Part shown: piece after piece, positions 52,174 through 61,244 of the stretch
How the letters are laid out: each line of letters begins with the position of its first letter
Position numbering within the stretch: the first letter of the stretch is position 1
NCBI GenBank assembly: GCA_026129485.1
Contig: JAHCHY010000004.1
Coordinates: 62,001 to 126,000, forward strand
Direction: 5' to 3'
Source: Cyclobacteriaceae bacterium
GTDB lineage: Bacteria > Bacteroidota > Bacteroidia > Cytophagales > Cyclobacteriaceae
DNA length: 64,000 nt
Notes under the pieces: model-generated
Seen by the model: the letters and a program-made list of their open reading frames with translations, nothing else
Told to the model about the DNA's origin: nothing
Database searches by the model: none
Position numbers and translations under genes: made by a program

Positions 52174-52362
52174 ATGAAATCATCAGAATTATTACGCATT
52201 CTTACTCAAGATGGGTGGTATGTAGTATCTCAAAGTGGCTCTCATGTTAAAATGAGACACTCCTCAAAATCAGGAGTTATAATCTTTCCAAGTCATGGTA
52301 GCAATGAGGTGGGAAAAGGTTTAGAAAGGAAGTTGCTGAAGCAAGCAGGTATTAAAAAATGA
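52174..52362 (+). CDS. hicA: HicA-type mRNA interferase toxin
   Basis: A 62-residue HicA toxin with the dsRBD-like fold. The catalytic His is in the conserved SQSGSHVKMRHSSK segment, and the usual end GKGLERKLLKQAGI is present. HicA cleaves mRNA when not bound to HicB. It overlaps hicB by four bases (ATGA), which fits the toxin-first hicAB arrangement. The promoter palindrome lies 76 bases upstream. The pair is AT-richer than flanking genes. Confidence 0.93.
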   Translation: MKSSELLRILTQDGWYVVSQSGSHVKMRHSSKSGVIIFPSHGSNEVGKGLERKLLKQAGIKK

Positions 52363-52760
52363 AAACTTTACTTAAAAAAAAGGTTAAAGTAACAGTGGAA
52401 AAAACAGATACAGGGTTTTCTGCTTTTGCAGTAGATTATCCTGTATTTACTACCGGTAAAACATTTTCTGAGTTATCAGAAAATATAGTAGAAGCGCTTA
52501 ATCTTTATTTTGAAGATGATGGCCAGAAGGTCAATTCGAAAAATATTCACTTTGAGATAGATTTGCGTCAATTCTTTCAACATTATCGTGTGATTAATGC
52601 AAAATTCTTGGCGGAACGAATTGGAATGAATGCGACTTTGTTATCGCAATACGTTCAAGGAAGAAAAAAGCCATCAGTGGCTCAAACAGAAAAGATACTT
52701 TCAGGAATTAATCAAATCGGAAAAGAACTTTCTGAACTTAGTTTGGTAACTAAAGACTAA
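52359..52760 (+). CDS. hicB: HicB-type antitoxin with HTH domain
   Basis: A 133-residue antitoxin. The N-terminal HicB RNase-H-like domain has TVEKTDTGFSAFAVDYPVFT and the C-terminal half has an XRE-type HTH (INAKFLAERIGMNATLLSQY then VQGRKKPSVAQTEKILSGIN). It should neutralise HicA and probably bind the operator. Its stop is four bases past the start of the minus-strand gene that follows, so the genes converge and overlap at their 3' ends. Confidence 0.92.
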   Translation: MKTLLKKKVKVTVEKTDTGFSAFAVDYPVFTTGKTFSELSENIVEALNLYFEDDGQKVNSKNIHFEIDLRQFFQHYRVINAKFLAERIGMNATLLSQYVQGRKKPSVAQTEKILSGINQIGKELSELSLVTKD

Positions 52761-53005
52761 GCTTTCTTTCTTATCTCCGGCATATCCGCAATAGCCTGCG
52801 CTTTTTCTTTTTCCGGATCGCCACAAGGATCGCCCTCGCCAATTACTTTGCCGCAATAGCCGCAGGTAATGCCCTCTTTAGCCAGGTAAGGGCTTTGTGT
52901 AGCGCATGTGCCCCGAAACTCGCCATCTTTTACAAACAGCAACCGGACTGACATCAGGATGAAGAACAGTGCGATAATCCCCAGCGTTAACAGAAACACA
53001 GCCAT
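52757..53005 (-). CDS. Small membrane protein with cysteine-rich tail
   Basis: A protein of about 82 residues. I chose the ATG at 53005, which starts MAVFLLTLGIIALFFILMSV, a single membrane anchor; the longer frame from 53056 would put charged, Cys-containing residues before it. The tail holds Cys at GTCAT, a CGYCGK pair and a further Cys at DPCGD, consistent with a small metal or zinc-ribbon-like site. I do not recognise a family. It converges with hicB (3' overlap of four bases) and is divergent from mazG. Confidence 0.6.
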   Translation of the reverse strand: MAVFLLTLGIIALFFILMSVRLLFVKDGEFRGTCATQSPYLAKEGITCGYCGKVIGEGDPCGDPEKEKAQAIADMPEIRKKA

Positions 53006-53087
53006 GTTGCAATTTTTGCGTTTTGATTTGCGATTTTTGTAGTTGCAAAAATACAACAGTTAACCCGCATTGTTAAGTTTCCCGATC

Positions 53088-53903
53088 ATGAAAAAAACTC
53101 CACTTTCTGCCCCTGATTTAAACCGCGAGGCCAAATTACAGGCATTCGACCGCCTGCTTACGGTTATGAACGAGCTGCGTGAAAACTGCCCGTGGGATAA
53201 GAAGCAGACATTAGAATCGCTCCGGCATTTAACGATTGAAGAAACCTATGAATTATCGGACGCTATTCTGGAAGGTGATCTGAACGAAGTAAAAAAAGAG
53301 CTGGGCGATTTAATGCTGCACAATGTGTTTTACGCGCGGATAGCTTCCGAACAAGGTGTATTTGACATAGCCGATGTGTTAAACGCCATTTGCGATAAGC
53401 TGGTAGAGCGGCATCCGCACATTTATGGCGATGTGATTGCTAATGATGAAAAGACCGTAAAAGAAAACTGGGAAAAGATAAAGCTGAAAACAGGCAACAA
53501 ATCTGTGTTGGAAGGAGTGCCCAAATCATTGCCGGCATTAGTAAAAGCTATTCGCATACAAGATAAAGCACGGGGTGTTGGTTTTGATTGGGAACGAAAA
53601 GAACAGGTGTGGGAAAAGGTAGAAGAAGAGATGCAGGAGTTTAAGAAGGAGTTCAATGCAGAATCTGGCGAAACCATCAACAAAGAAAAGGCAATGGCCG
53701 AGTTTGGCGACCTGCTATTTTCGCTGGTGAACTATGCACGCTTTATTAACATCGACCCGGAAGAGGCGCTGGAACGCACCAATAAAAAATTTATTAAGCG
53801 ATTTCAATATCTCGAAACGGAATCGGCCAGGGATGGAAAGAAGATGGGAGAGATGACACTTGCCGAAATGGATGCATACTGGAACCGCGCCAAAACAATT
53901 TAA
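53088..53903 (+). CDS. mazG: Nucleoside triphosphate pyrophosphohydrolase MazG
   Basis: A protein of about 271 residues. The ATG at 53088 gives MKKTPLSAPDLNREA; an earlier TTG at 53070 is less likely. The tandem MazG domains carry metal-binding EExxE/ExxD patterns: EETYELSDAILEGDLNEVKK with ELGDLMLHNVFYA in the first, and EEEMQEFKKEFN with FGDLLFSLVNYARF in the second. MazG hydrolyses (d)NTPs and can modulate ppGpp. Its stop overlaps the minus-strand DedA gene by four bases (convergent). Confidence 0.92.
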   Translation: MKKTPLSAPDLNREAKLQAFDRLLTVMNELRENCPWDKKQTLESLRHLTIEETYELSDAILEGDLNEVKKELGDLMLHNVFYARIASEQGVFDIADVLNAICDKLVERHPHIYGDVIANDEKTVKENWEKIKLKTGNKSVLEGVPKSLPALVKAIRIQDKARGVGFDWERKEQVWEKVEEEMQEFKKEFNAESGETINKEKAMAEFGDLLFSLVNYARFINIDPEEALERTNKKFIKRFQYLETESARDGKKMGEMTLAEMDAYWNRAKTI

Positions 53904-54532
53904 GCCGAATCTTTCGTGCGCTTACTGCGTAGCCAAACCATAATGGGGGGTATGGCTGTAATCACAATCATCAGGATTACAATAATTTCAAGATAGTCTA
54001 TTGTTTGGGGGAATGCCCGCCCCAGGAAGTGACCCGCCAATACAAGCGATGTTATCCAAACAGTAGTGCCGAGAATATTGTATCCCAAAAATTTGTTGAA
54101 GTCAATCCGGACTACACCAGCCAGTATGGTAACAAACGTGCGAATGATGGGTAGGAATTTTCCAATAATGAAAGCGAACATGCCATGTTGTTTATAAAAC
54201 TCTTCCGTCATGTCCATGTATTTCTTTTTTAAGAAAAAATTATCTCCTTTTGGCAGAAGATGTCGTGCCCACCTGCCGGAGTAATAACCGGTTATCGATC
54301 CGGTTAACGAAGCCGCAATCAACACCGGGATTACCAGAAAAACACTGTGCGGCAGGTAGTCGCTGCCGGATAACAAACCTGCTGTAAACAGCAGGGAATC
54401 GCCCGGCAGGAAGAAGCAGAAAAACACTCCGCTTTCAGCAAAAAGAATAACAGCGAGAAGCAATAGTCCGCCATACCGGATCAGGTTTTCCGGGTTCAGA
54501 AACTCCAAAAGCACAAGATTGTGATCGCCCAT
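53900..54532 (-). CDS. DedA-family inner-membrane protein
   Basis: A 210-residue DedA/SNARE-associated protein. Conserved features are FFCFFLPGDSLLFTAGLLSG, a charged GYYSGRWARHLL, and FIIGKFLPIIRTFVTILAGV with the RTF motif. DedA proteins act in membrane lipid homeostasis and proton-motive-force-linked processes. It starts 2 bases after the antiporter stop on the same strand, so the two may be co-transcribed. Confidence 0.92.
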   Translation of the reverse strand: MGDHNLVLLEFLNPENLIRYGGLLLLAVILFAESGVFFCFFLPGDSLLFTAGLLSGSDYLPHSVFLVIPVLIAASLTGSITGYYSGRWARHLLPKGDNFFLKKKYMDMTEEFYKQHGMFAFIIGKFLPIIRTFVTILAGVVRIDFNKFLGYNILGTTVWITSLVLAGHFLGRAFPQTIDYLEIIVILMIVITAIPPIMVWLRSKRTKDSA

Positions 54533-54534
54533 AT

Positions 54535-56004
54535 TTACTGTTGCGGCTCATTTAAAAATTTCAACACCTGGTCAACTCCATTTTTATTTTCAGAAAGAAT
54601 CATCAGCACATCCTTGTCTTGTATTTGTGTTGATCCGCTGGGCGTAAGAAACTTGTTGTCGCGCTTTATCATTGCGATGACGGCATTCTTGGGAAACTTG
54701 AGATCGACTATCCGTTTGCCAATTACGGGCGAATCGGGTGTGATAAGCTTTTCGAAATACTCCGACTTGACTTCATCCTGCAGCAAACTTTCCGTTGGCG
54801 TTTTGGGTTTCACTTTTTCAGGCAGGGCCACATGCAGCCACTTGGCTACTATCGGTAAGGAAGTTCCCTGGATGATTACAGAAGTAAGCGAAATGAAAAA
54901 GACAATATTAAAGATCATTTGAGCCTGCTCTACCCCGGCCAGCAGCGGGTACGTTGCAAATACAATAGGTACTGCGCCCCGTAATCCTACCCACGAAATG
55001 TACCAGCGGCTTCGGTTTTGCATTTTAAAGAAAGCAAGACTTAAAAACACACTCACAGGTCTTGCCACCACAATCATGAATAAAGAGATCAGCAGCCCAA
55101 CTCCAATAACCGGAACCATCTGGCTGGGGAATACCAACAACCCTAAGGTAAGGAATAACCCGATCTGCATCAGCCAGGCAAGTCCGTCAAAAAATTTTAC
55201 AATAGTTTTCTTATGGATAAGATCCTGGTTTCCGAGGTAAACAGCGGAGATATAAACCGCCAGGAACCCGTTACCCTTAATGAAGTCTGTTGCCGAGAAT
55301 GCGAAATACATGAGCGCGATAACCAATACCGGGTACAACCCTACAAAATCAAGCTTGATATTGTTGATGATAAATTTACCCAATCGCCCGAACAGGTAAC
55401 CGGCAATGCCGCCAATGATCATCTGCATAAAAAACACCGGCACCACGCTTAGGAAACCGGCATTCGGGTTTACGACCAGGCTGGTAAAGGCGATGGTGAG
55501 GACATACGCCATCGGGTCGTTACTGCCGCTTTCCAGCTCAAGCGTGGGGCGCAGGTTGTGCTTTAGCGCCAGGCTTTTGGAACGCAGAATAGAAAACACG
55601 GCTGCTGCATCGGTAGACGAAACGATTGATCCCAGTAACAGCGATTCATAAAGGGTAAAATCGGTAACGGCATGAACAAAAAAGCCGACACAGCCAGCGG
55701 TAATCAAAACACCCAACGTGGAAAGTGATACGCCTTGCCATAAGATGGGCTTAACGGATTGCCAGTTTGTATCCAACCCGCCAGAAAAGAGGATGAAGTT
55801 TAGCGCCACCACGCCAATGAACTGTGCTGTCTGGGGGTCATCGAAGTTGATTCCGCCAACACCTTCAGAACCGGCCAGCATGCCGGTAGCCAGAAAGAAT
55901 ATGAGCGTGGGCACTCCAAACTTATAAGAAGTTTTTCCAGCCAGTATGGAGATAAACAGCAGGATAGAACCAATCAGTAGAATATTTTCAGCGGTTAAAT
56001 TCAT
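54535..56004 (-). CDS. CPA1-type potassium/proton antiporter with TrkA-C domain
   Basis: A 489-residue cation/proton antiporter. Twelve or so helices span about residues 6-400, with the Asp-rich helix LLLGSIVSSTDAAAVFSIL (STDAA is the ion-binding motif). The C-terminal 90 residues form a TrkA-C/RCK-C domain (FEKLITPDSPVIGKRIVDLK, then STQIQDKDVLMILSENK). This combination is typical of NhaP2/CvrA-type K+/H+ antiporters. It is upstream of DedA on the same strand. Confidence 0.92.
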   Translation of the reverse strand: MNLTAENILLIGSILLFISILAGKTSYKFGVPTLIFFLATGMLAGSEGVGGINFDDPQTAQFIGVVALNFILFSGGLDTNWQSVKPILWQGVSLSTLGVLITAGCVGFFVHAVTDFTLYESLLLGSIVSSTDAAAVFSILRSKSLALKHNLRPTLELESGSNDPMAYVLTIAFTSLVVNPNAGFLSVVPVFFMQMIIGGIAGYLFGRLGKFIINNIKLDFVGLYPVLVIALMYFAFSATDFIKGNGFLAVYISAVYLGNQDLIHKKTIVKFFDGLAWLMQIGLFLTLGLLVFPSQMVPVIGVGLLISLFMIVVARPVSVFLSLAFFKMQNRSRWYISWVGLRGAVPIVFATYPLLAGVEQAQMIFNIVFFISLTSVIIQGTSLPIVAKWLHVALPEKVKPKTPTESLLQDEVKSEYFEKLITPDSPVIGKRIVDLKFPKNAVIAMIKRDNKFLTPSGSTQIQDKDVLMILSENKNGVDQVLKFLNEPQQ

Positions 56005-56059
56005 TTCTTGATTTTTTTAAGTGATGGTGCTCATGATTAACGGAAGTTTAGGTTTCAGA

Positions 56060-57343
56060 TCAGAACCAGCCGACCATTCCTATAGTTACTGTGTTTTGAA
56101 AATGCGTATTGGGTAAATAAGGTTCATGCTCGTTACCGGATTCTTCCAGGTCGCCCCGATAGAACCAGTTCAGCGGGCTGCGATCATGCCGGTATTCTAA
56201 CCGGAGCAATAAATGTTTGGGCACTATGGGTATGGAGAGCGTTGAGGTGTATCCGTACAGGCCTCCTGTATTATTTTGATCCAGGCTTCGCAAATAAACA
56301 GATGATGACCCGGACGCAGCCTTTTCAAGCAGGTGCTCGTACCGGAAAGCTAACCGTACATCGTTATCGAATTTCCAGCTTGCGTAAAATACGTTGATGG
56401 CCCACCAGTTTGTGCCGAAGTTCGTGTTTTCAAAACCGGGTGCGAACTGCGTCATAAACGTGAAATTTTTGGTTACCTCCCAACGCATGTTATAATCGAA
56501 CAGGTGCCTCCAGCCTTGGCCTTCAGGTGCCCCCAGGTCGCGTTCAGGCCCGGCCATATATAAAGCGCTGATATGAAACCCGGGATTGGGTGTCCACAAA
56601 TAAGTAAAGGCCCATGTTTTACCTTTATTATTATCGGTGATTTTGTTTTGCCCGTTTTTCAGAAACACACCGAAATGATTGCTGCTGTTACGGCTATATA
56701 AAAAACGAATGCCGCTGTGATAGTCGGGCACGTTTATAAATGAATTGCTGCGCGACCAGTGCCAGTTTTCCCTGTAATCTTTGGGCAACATAAATTCAGA
56801 CTCCATGCTTTCGCGCCAGGTCTGATGATTCGGCAATCCTTCAATACCAATAGGTGTTGCCATTACACCGGCTTGTATGGTAAGCCCGGGCACACGTTTA
56901 ACATGCCAGCCGATAAGGGCCTCCTGGATGAACTGCCAGGAGAAACGATCCATTTGCGGAACCTGGTAACTGGGCACGGTGGCTGCTTCCTGTTCGTAAA
57001 ACTGGCTGGGGTTTGCGCCCACGTTTAAGGCGACCCGCGCAATAAAATTATCATAACGGGCATCGGTTGACATTACAAAGTTTCCAATGGTGAGGGAGTT
57101 GTGAATAAAATCGAAACCTCTCAGTGCCGTAATGTTGTTTTCCGGCCGGTTAAAATTGTAAGAATAGAATGTTTCAATGTATCCCCCGGGAACAACCTGT
57201 AGTTTTCCTTTCTCCTGGTGATCTGCATTTTTTTCGTGGCGCATATCTTTTTGTGTTTCGTGCACAAGGGTATCGGACAATATAACCTGGGCTTGCAATA
57301 ACGGGCAAACCGATACTGCAATAACAAATGTTATCAGTTTCAC
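56060..57343 (-). CDS. Outer-membrane beta-barrel porin (BBP2-like)
   Basis: A 427-residue outer-membrane protein. The Sec signal ends CPLLQAQ. The mature protein begins with a His/Lys-rich stretch (QKDMRHEKNADHQEKGK) and then the BBP2/OmpL-like barrel: GGYIETFYSYNFNRPENNIT, GVMATPIGIEGLPNHQTWRE, and a C-terminal strand TVTIGMVGWF with a final Phe. It lies about 55 bases after the antiporter start on the same strand but has its own upstream region. Substrate unknown; the His-rich start could bind metal. Confidence 0.85.
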   Translation of the reverse strand: MKLITFVIAVSVCPLLQAQVILSDTLVHETQKDMRHEKNADHQEKGKLQVVPGGYIETFYSYNFNRPENNITALRGFDFIHNSLTIGNFVMSTDARYDNFIARVALNVGANPSQFYEQEAATVPSYQVPQMDRFSWQFIQEALIGWHVKRVPGLTIQAGVMATPIGIEGLPNHQTWRESMESEFMLPKDYRENWHWSRSNSFINVPDYHSGIRFLYSRNSSNHFGVFLKNGQNKITDNNKGKTWAFTYLWTPNPGFHISALYMAGPERDLGAPEGQGWRHLFDYNMRWEVTKNFTFMTQFAPGFENTNFGTNWWAINVFYASWKFDNDVRLAFRYEHLLEKAASGSSSVYLRSLDQNNTGGLYGYTSTLSIPIVPKHLLLRLEYRHDRSPLNWFYRGDLEESGNEHEPYLPNTHFQNTVTIGMVGWF

Positions 57344-57463
57344 TTTTTCGGTAATAATTTGGTTTTTGATTGATTTAAAAGCGTGCAGCCATCAGCAGCT
57401 TGAATACGATGAGCTACGGAAACTACACACTCCTGGTTAACAGGATTCTAATTCAATCGGAGA

Positions 57464-57835
57464 TTACCAGAAAGAATGAAACGGAAAAATGATTTCTACA
57501 GGAGAAAACCTGATTACAAGGTTTCTGCAAAGTTGAAAATAACGCGTCAGGTTTTTGCCGGAAACCTGGAGGGCATCTTCCTGTAAGAATAAATATTTGA
57601 ATGGATTTTTTTCCGGTACCGATACGCTACCGGAAGTTTTTATAATGTTTTGAGAGCTTGACGGCTGAAATGTGTGAAGTGAAAAGTCAGCTTCCGTTGC
57701 GGAATAGACGAGCTCGCAGCTAACCGCAGAATTGTTATCATTAATACCCTGCAAGGCAGGATGCCAGCAGGCCACCGTGCAGTAGAGCACGATGCATACG
57801 GTTGAAACTACTTTTTTGTAGAGCGACTTGTTCAC
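57464..57835 (-). CDS. Small exported hypothetical protein
   Basis: A 123-residue protein from a GTG start at 57835. It has a Sec-like signal (KKVVSTVCIVLYCTVACWH) that includes a possible lipobox at TVAC. The rest has no named domain; the C-terminus is aromatic and basic (NLVIRFSPVEIIFPFHSFW), as if a beta-strand. Its 5' side abuts the inverted-repeat element at 57915. Function unknown. Confidence 0.5.
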   Translation of the reverse strand: MNKSLYKKVVSTVCIVLYCTVACWHPALQGINDNNSAVSCELVYSATEADFSLHTFQPSSSQNIIKTSGSVSVPEKNPFKYLFLQEDALQVSGKNLTRYFQLCRNLVIRFSPVEIIFPFHSFW

Positions 57836-57914
57836 GTTCTAAATATACGCATATCGGATCGTTTAAAAAATCCCGCTATGCTTCCGGATAACTATTTCTG
57901 AATAATTCCAGAGT

Positions 57915-58037
57915 CCATCTCAAAATATTTAGCATGATGTCAGCCTGAGCCTGTCGAAGGCTATTGCACACAGAAAAACAGGTTTCGTCCCAATAGCCAT
58001 CGGAACAACCTGACAGATAATGTTATTTTTGAGATGG
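57915..58037. repeat. 123-bp concentric inverted-repeat element (MITE/REP-like)
   Basis: Outer arms are CCATCTCAAAATA (57915-57927) and its near-complement TATTTTTGAGATGG (58024-58037). Middle arms are GTCAG (57939-57943) and CTGAC (58010-58014). Inner arms are GGCTATTG (57959-57966) and CAATAGCC (57991-57998). The left half contains CCTGAGCCTGTCGAAGG, a text seen in dispersed intergenic repeats. It lies between the AsmA stop and the start of a small gene. Confidence 0.6.
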
Positions 58038-58053
58038 CTTCTGATAAGGCCGA

Positions 58054-60534
58054 TCAGTTATCGTTCCAATCAAACTCTTCTTCCGTAAGCTCCAGCTCTT
58101 TTTTCTTTTTCTGGCCCTTGAGCTTAAAGGCATCCTTCAGTTCCTGAACTTCTTTCTTTAAATCGCTGGCAATTTTTTTCTTCACGGCTTCTTTATCCAG
58201 GCTTACCTCGTACACATCGGTTGTGCCGGTAATCTTCAGAAAAATCTTTGCCTGGCCGCTGCCATCTTCTTCAATGGCTCCAAATGCCTCGTCAGGATCG
58301 ATCTTCTTTTTATTGCGAAGCGGTGCAACCACGCGGTAATTGATGCGCTGATCGAATGTATGCGTACCGCTTAACTGGATGGTGGTTACATTGCTTTTGA
58401 TCTCCATCTGGGGCAGGTAGATGGTTTGCTTTTCAATATGAATGTCGTTTTTCAGATCGGCAAAACGCAGCTTGCTCAATCCTTCATCGTCTAAGTATTT
58501 GTTTAGCTTTTTCATGGGCTCAAAGTTGTTAAGCTCACCATTTTTAATTGTTACACTGATGTCGGCTACCAGGGTTGGCGCTACCAGGTTTAATTTTTCA
58601 TTCAGGGTCATCTCCAGGTCTACATCGGCATAAGCCTGACCTCTCAGGTGCTTATCCACAATAAAATTCTGGTAAAAATTTTCGAACACATAGAACACAC
58701 TATCCACATGAATGCCGCTTAGCTTCAGCGAGCTGATTACGTCAATGGCTTTGTTGTTCTTGGCATCCACAATCCCGTTCAGGGTAAGATTGCCGCCCAT
58801 GGTTTTCATGGTAATGTTACGCGAAACGGCTACCTGGTTTTTTACTAACAAATCGCCTTTTACAGCTTTCGACTTAAAACGTTTGTATTTCATCCTGCCG
58901 ATGTCGCAATTGAAATTAAGCTGCAGGTTGGGTGATATATTAAAGTGGTACTCTTGCGATTCTTCCTGCCCGAAACCAATGGCAAACAACTGGTCGAGGT
59001 CCAGGTAGCTGGATTTCAGGTCCGTTTCAATCCCGATAGGTTGGTTTTCGAACAACAAAAACGTAATGATGTTTTTGAAAAACCCGTTGAGCTGAAAGTC
59101 GCTGTTCTCGAAATAGCCACGCACATTGCTTAGCGCAAGATCATTGTTGTTGAACTGAAGCGTTCCGTTTATATCCTTAAAACGGATATTTTGTTTTCCG
59201 TAGCTGAAGTTTACCTGGTTTAAAGTTATGGCTCCGTTTGTTTTTACTTTTTGCGTGGTGGCTTTCCGCTTGAGTAACGAAGTCTGACCTTCAAACATAA
59301 TATCGGCCTGGAGTAAACCGCTTAATTCATTTACTTCAGGAATGGGGTAGAAGTTGTTTATGGAGGCTGCATCAAGCTCGCCTTTAAAATCGAACGTGAT
59401 GTAGGGATCGTTAAATTTACTGATGCTGAGGTTCCCGCTAAAACTTCTTCCATTAAGTTCGCCCTGCATGTTTTTTAAAAACAATTTAGCATCGGCAAAG
59501 TTGGTTACCGAAGCACTGGCGAATGAACCATTCAGCGTTAAGTGTGTAAGCCGGCTTTTATAATCGGGATGATATACGGTAGCATCGGTGCACCCGAAGG
59601 CTGCCGAAATAAACGGACTTTTCTTTTCGCTGATTTCTCCTTTTAGTGTAAGATTAAAAAACACATCGCCATCGCTGCGGTATTGTCTCAGTTTTTGGCT
59701 GGCATTGTCTGGCAACAACGATAACAGCGTTTGAATGTTGGTGTTTTTGCCTTCGGTTTTCAGGTCGATCAGGTTTTTATCTTTAAACAGGTACTTGCCT
59801 TCAATGGCAAATTCAGAATGCCCGATTTTCAGAACGGAAGAATTGAAGATTACTTCCTTTTTATCATCATCATAGTTTACCTGGGCATTTACATCAAATG
59901 TTTTGTTGGCCAGAAAAATGGTATTGCCAATACCGATTTGCTCGGTCTTTACATCGCCCTGTGCCAGTATGTTGTATAGCGCACCGTTTACGATTACTGA
60001 GGCTTTTAGTTTTTCGCTATTGAATACATGGTGCTGATTAGCCTGCTGGTCGGTATAACTCACCACCGTGCGGCCAAGTTTAACATTCCGTAAGTCGAAT
60101 TGTACCGCACCGTTTCCAGATTCACTGGCACCGGTTTCTTTTAGAATAACATAGTTGGCTTTGCCGGTTGTATTAATGCGCAGGTTGGTTTCGCTTCCGG
60201 TTAGAGATAATCCACGGATTGAATATTTACCTTTCCACAATTCGATAGGGTTAAGGTTGAAAGCAAGTTGCTGGGCGGTGAGCAGCGGATAAACCCCGGG
60301 GTGGCTGTCTTCCACATACACATCAGTAAGTACAATGGCCAGGTTGGGGAAGTCGGCAAAAACCGAAACATCAATCTTGCCGATTTTTACAGGAGTGTTC
60401 AGGTGCTTGTTGGCTTCGTTTACAAACTGGCGTATGATCTTATCTTTAAAGAGAAAGACAGAGATAACCACACTGGCAAAAATTATGGCCAGCACAACTG
60501 CTGTGTAAATCAGGATTTTCTTTAGCCGTTTCAA
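58054..60534 (-). CDS. AsmA-family large inner-membrane/periplasmic protein
   Basis: An 826-residue protein. One N-terminal membrane helix (ILIYTAVVLAIIFASVVISV, residues 7-26) is followed by DKIIRQFVNEANKHLNTPVK and then FADFPNLAIVLTDVYVED, the AsmA-type opening. The body is a long series of beta-strand repeats like the VPS13/AsmA bridge fold, and the C-terminus is Lys/Glu-rich (GQKKKKELELTEEEFDWND). AsmA-like proteins are linked to lipid transport between membranes. It is preceded by a TATTTTTG element. Complete length for Bacteroidota members. Confidence 0.88.
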   Translation of the reverse strand: MKRLKKILIYTAVVLAIIFASVVISVFLFKDKIIRQFVNEANKHLNTPVKIGKIDVSVFADFPNLAIVLTDVYVEDSHPGVYPLLTAQQLAFNLNPIELWKGKYSIRGLSLTGSETNLRINTTGKANYVILKETGASESGNGAVQFDLRNVKLGRTVVSYTDQQANQHHVFNSEKLKASVIVNGALYNILAQGDVKTEQIGIGNTIFLANKTFDVNAQVNYDDDKKEVIFNSSVLKIGHSEFAIEGKYLFKDKNLIDLKTEGKNTNIQTLLSLLPDNASQKLRQYRSDGDVFFNLTLKGEISEKKSPFISAAFGCTDATVYHPDYKSRLTHLTLNGSFASASVTNFADAKLFLKNMQGELNGRSFSGNLSISKFNDPYITFDFKGELDAASINNFYPIPEVNELSGLLQADIMFEGQTSLLKRKATTQKVKTNGAITLNQVNFSYGKQNIRFKDINGTLQFNNNDLALSNVRGYFENSDFQLNGFFKNIITFLLFENQPIGIETDLKSSYLDLDQLFAIGFGQEESQEYHFNISPNLQLNFNCDIGRMKYKRFKSKAVKGDLLVKNQVAVSRNITMKTMGGNLTLNGIVDAKNNKAIDVISSLKLSGIHVDSVFYVFENFYQNFIVDKHLRGQAYADVDLEMTLNEKLNLVAPTLVADISVTIKNGELNNFEPMKKLNKYLDDEGLSKLRFADLKNDIHIEKQTIYLPQMEIKSNVTTIQLSGTHTFDQRINYRVVAPLRNKKKIDPDEAFGAIEEDGSGQAKIFLKITGTTDVYEVSLDKEAVKKKIASDLKKEVQELKDAFKLKGQKKKKELELTEEEFDWNDN

Positions 60535-60554
60535 AAGTTTAAAAAATGGTTAGG

Positions 60555-60562
60555 CAAAAATA
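60555..60562 (-). promoter_or_regulatory. Candidate -7 element for the AsmA-like gene
   Basis: The minus strand reads TATTTTTG, an exact TAnnTTTG match, 20 bases from the ATG at 60534. A TTG occurs 16 bases further upstream, shorter than the standard 19. Confidence 0.45.
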
Positions 60563-60626
60563 CGAACAACCATCATACCAACGTGTGAGTTGTTTATTTT
60601 GATAGGTTAATGCATCTTTATTTTTG

Positions 60627-60713
60627 ATGGCAAAACCAAACTCACTTCAGGAATTTGTAGCTTATTGTCAAAAACATATAGAAGGGGAATGTCGCCAACA
60701 AAGAAGCGAATAA
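60627..60713 (+). pseudogene. Relic of a DNA-methyltransferase-like gene (N-terminal 28 codons)
   Basis: ATG at 60627 opens a 28-codon frame ending in TAA at 60711-60713. The peptide (MAKPNSLQEFVAYCQKHIEG, then ECRQQRSE) resembles the N-terminus of class I SAM-dependent DNA methyltransferases of restriction-type systems, as I recall the family text. Nothing of the rest of such a gene follows. TATTTTTG ends directly before the ATG. It may be the remnant of a lost restriction-modification gene next to the Panacea pair. This is recognition from memory and is tentative. Confidence 0.35.
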
Positions 60714-60788
60714 TATTGTCGCGCTGGCTCCCAGCTGGCCGAAAGATAAATTTATTACCAATAATTATGTTCAAGTTTGAAGGCTAAC

Positions 60789-61244
60789 TCAAAATAATCC
60801 AAATTTCTTTTTGGTGCGCAGAGGTATGGTTCTCGCTTCTTTTACCGTTCTCTTTACCAATATTAAATCGTCAGAGCTTAATTGACCAATTAAACAACTG
60901 GTGTCATTTTGCAGTACTGCAAGCAAATCCTCATACTCCTTTTCATAAATTTTGCTGCAATCCAGAAATGAATCGTGATCCAGATAATCCCGACTTTGTT
61001 TTTCCAGTTTGAGGTGAAGGTTCTTTAGTTCAGGAGTTGGAAAAAGATTCGGATTGATTGCGGAGTTGATGTATAAAGTACCAATAGCGAGTTTATCAAC
61101 CGAAATACCCAGTATTACAAATCGTTTTATTTTAGGTGGTGTAGTGTCTGTTACAAAAGTTTTGATAACCGAACCAATTCTGATGTTAATTTCAGCAAAC
61201 TTTTTTCTGAATTCCCCCGGAAAAGCATCACCTAACGGAGGCAT
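60789..61244 (-). CDS. Putative toxin partner of the Panacea antitoxin
   Basis: A 151-residue protein whose start overlaps the end of the Panacea gene by 17 bases. Early text NIRIGSVIKTFVTDTTPPKI then KRFVILGIS has the look of a MazF/PemK-type opening (conserved Gly followed by a strand, then a basic strand), and DYLDHDSFLDCSKIYEKEYE resembles the later MazF strand region, but the match is weak and no named toxin family is certain. Context, not motif, is the main argument: Panacea antitoxins are encoded next to diverse toxins. AT-rich. Confidence 0.55.
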   Translation of the reverse strand: MPPLGDAFPGEFRKKFAEINIRIGSVIKTFVTDTTPPKIKRFVILGISVDKLAIGTLYINSAINPNLFPTPELKNLHLKLEKQSRDYLDHDSFLDCSKIYEKEYEDLLAVLQNDTSCLIGQLSSDDLILVKRTVKEARTIPLRTKKKFGLF

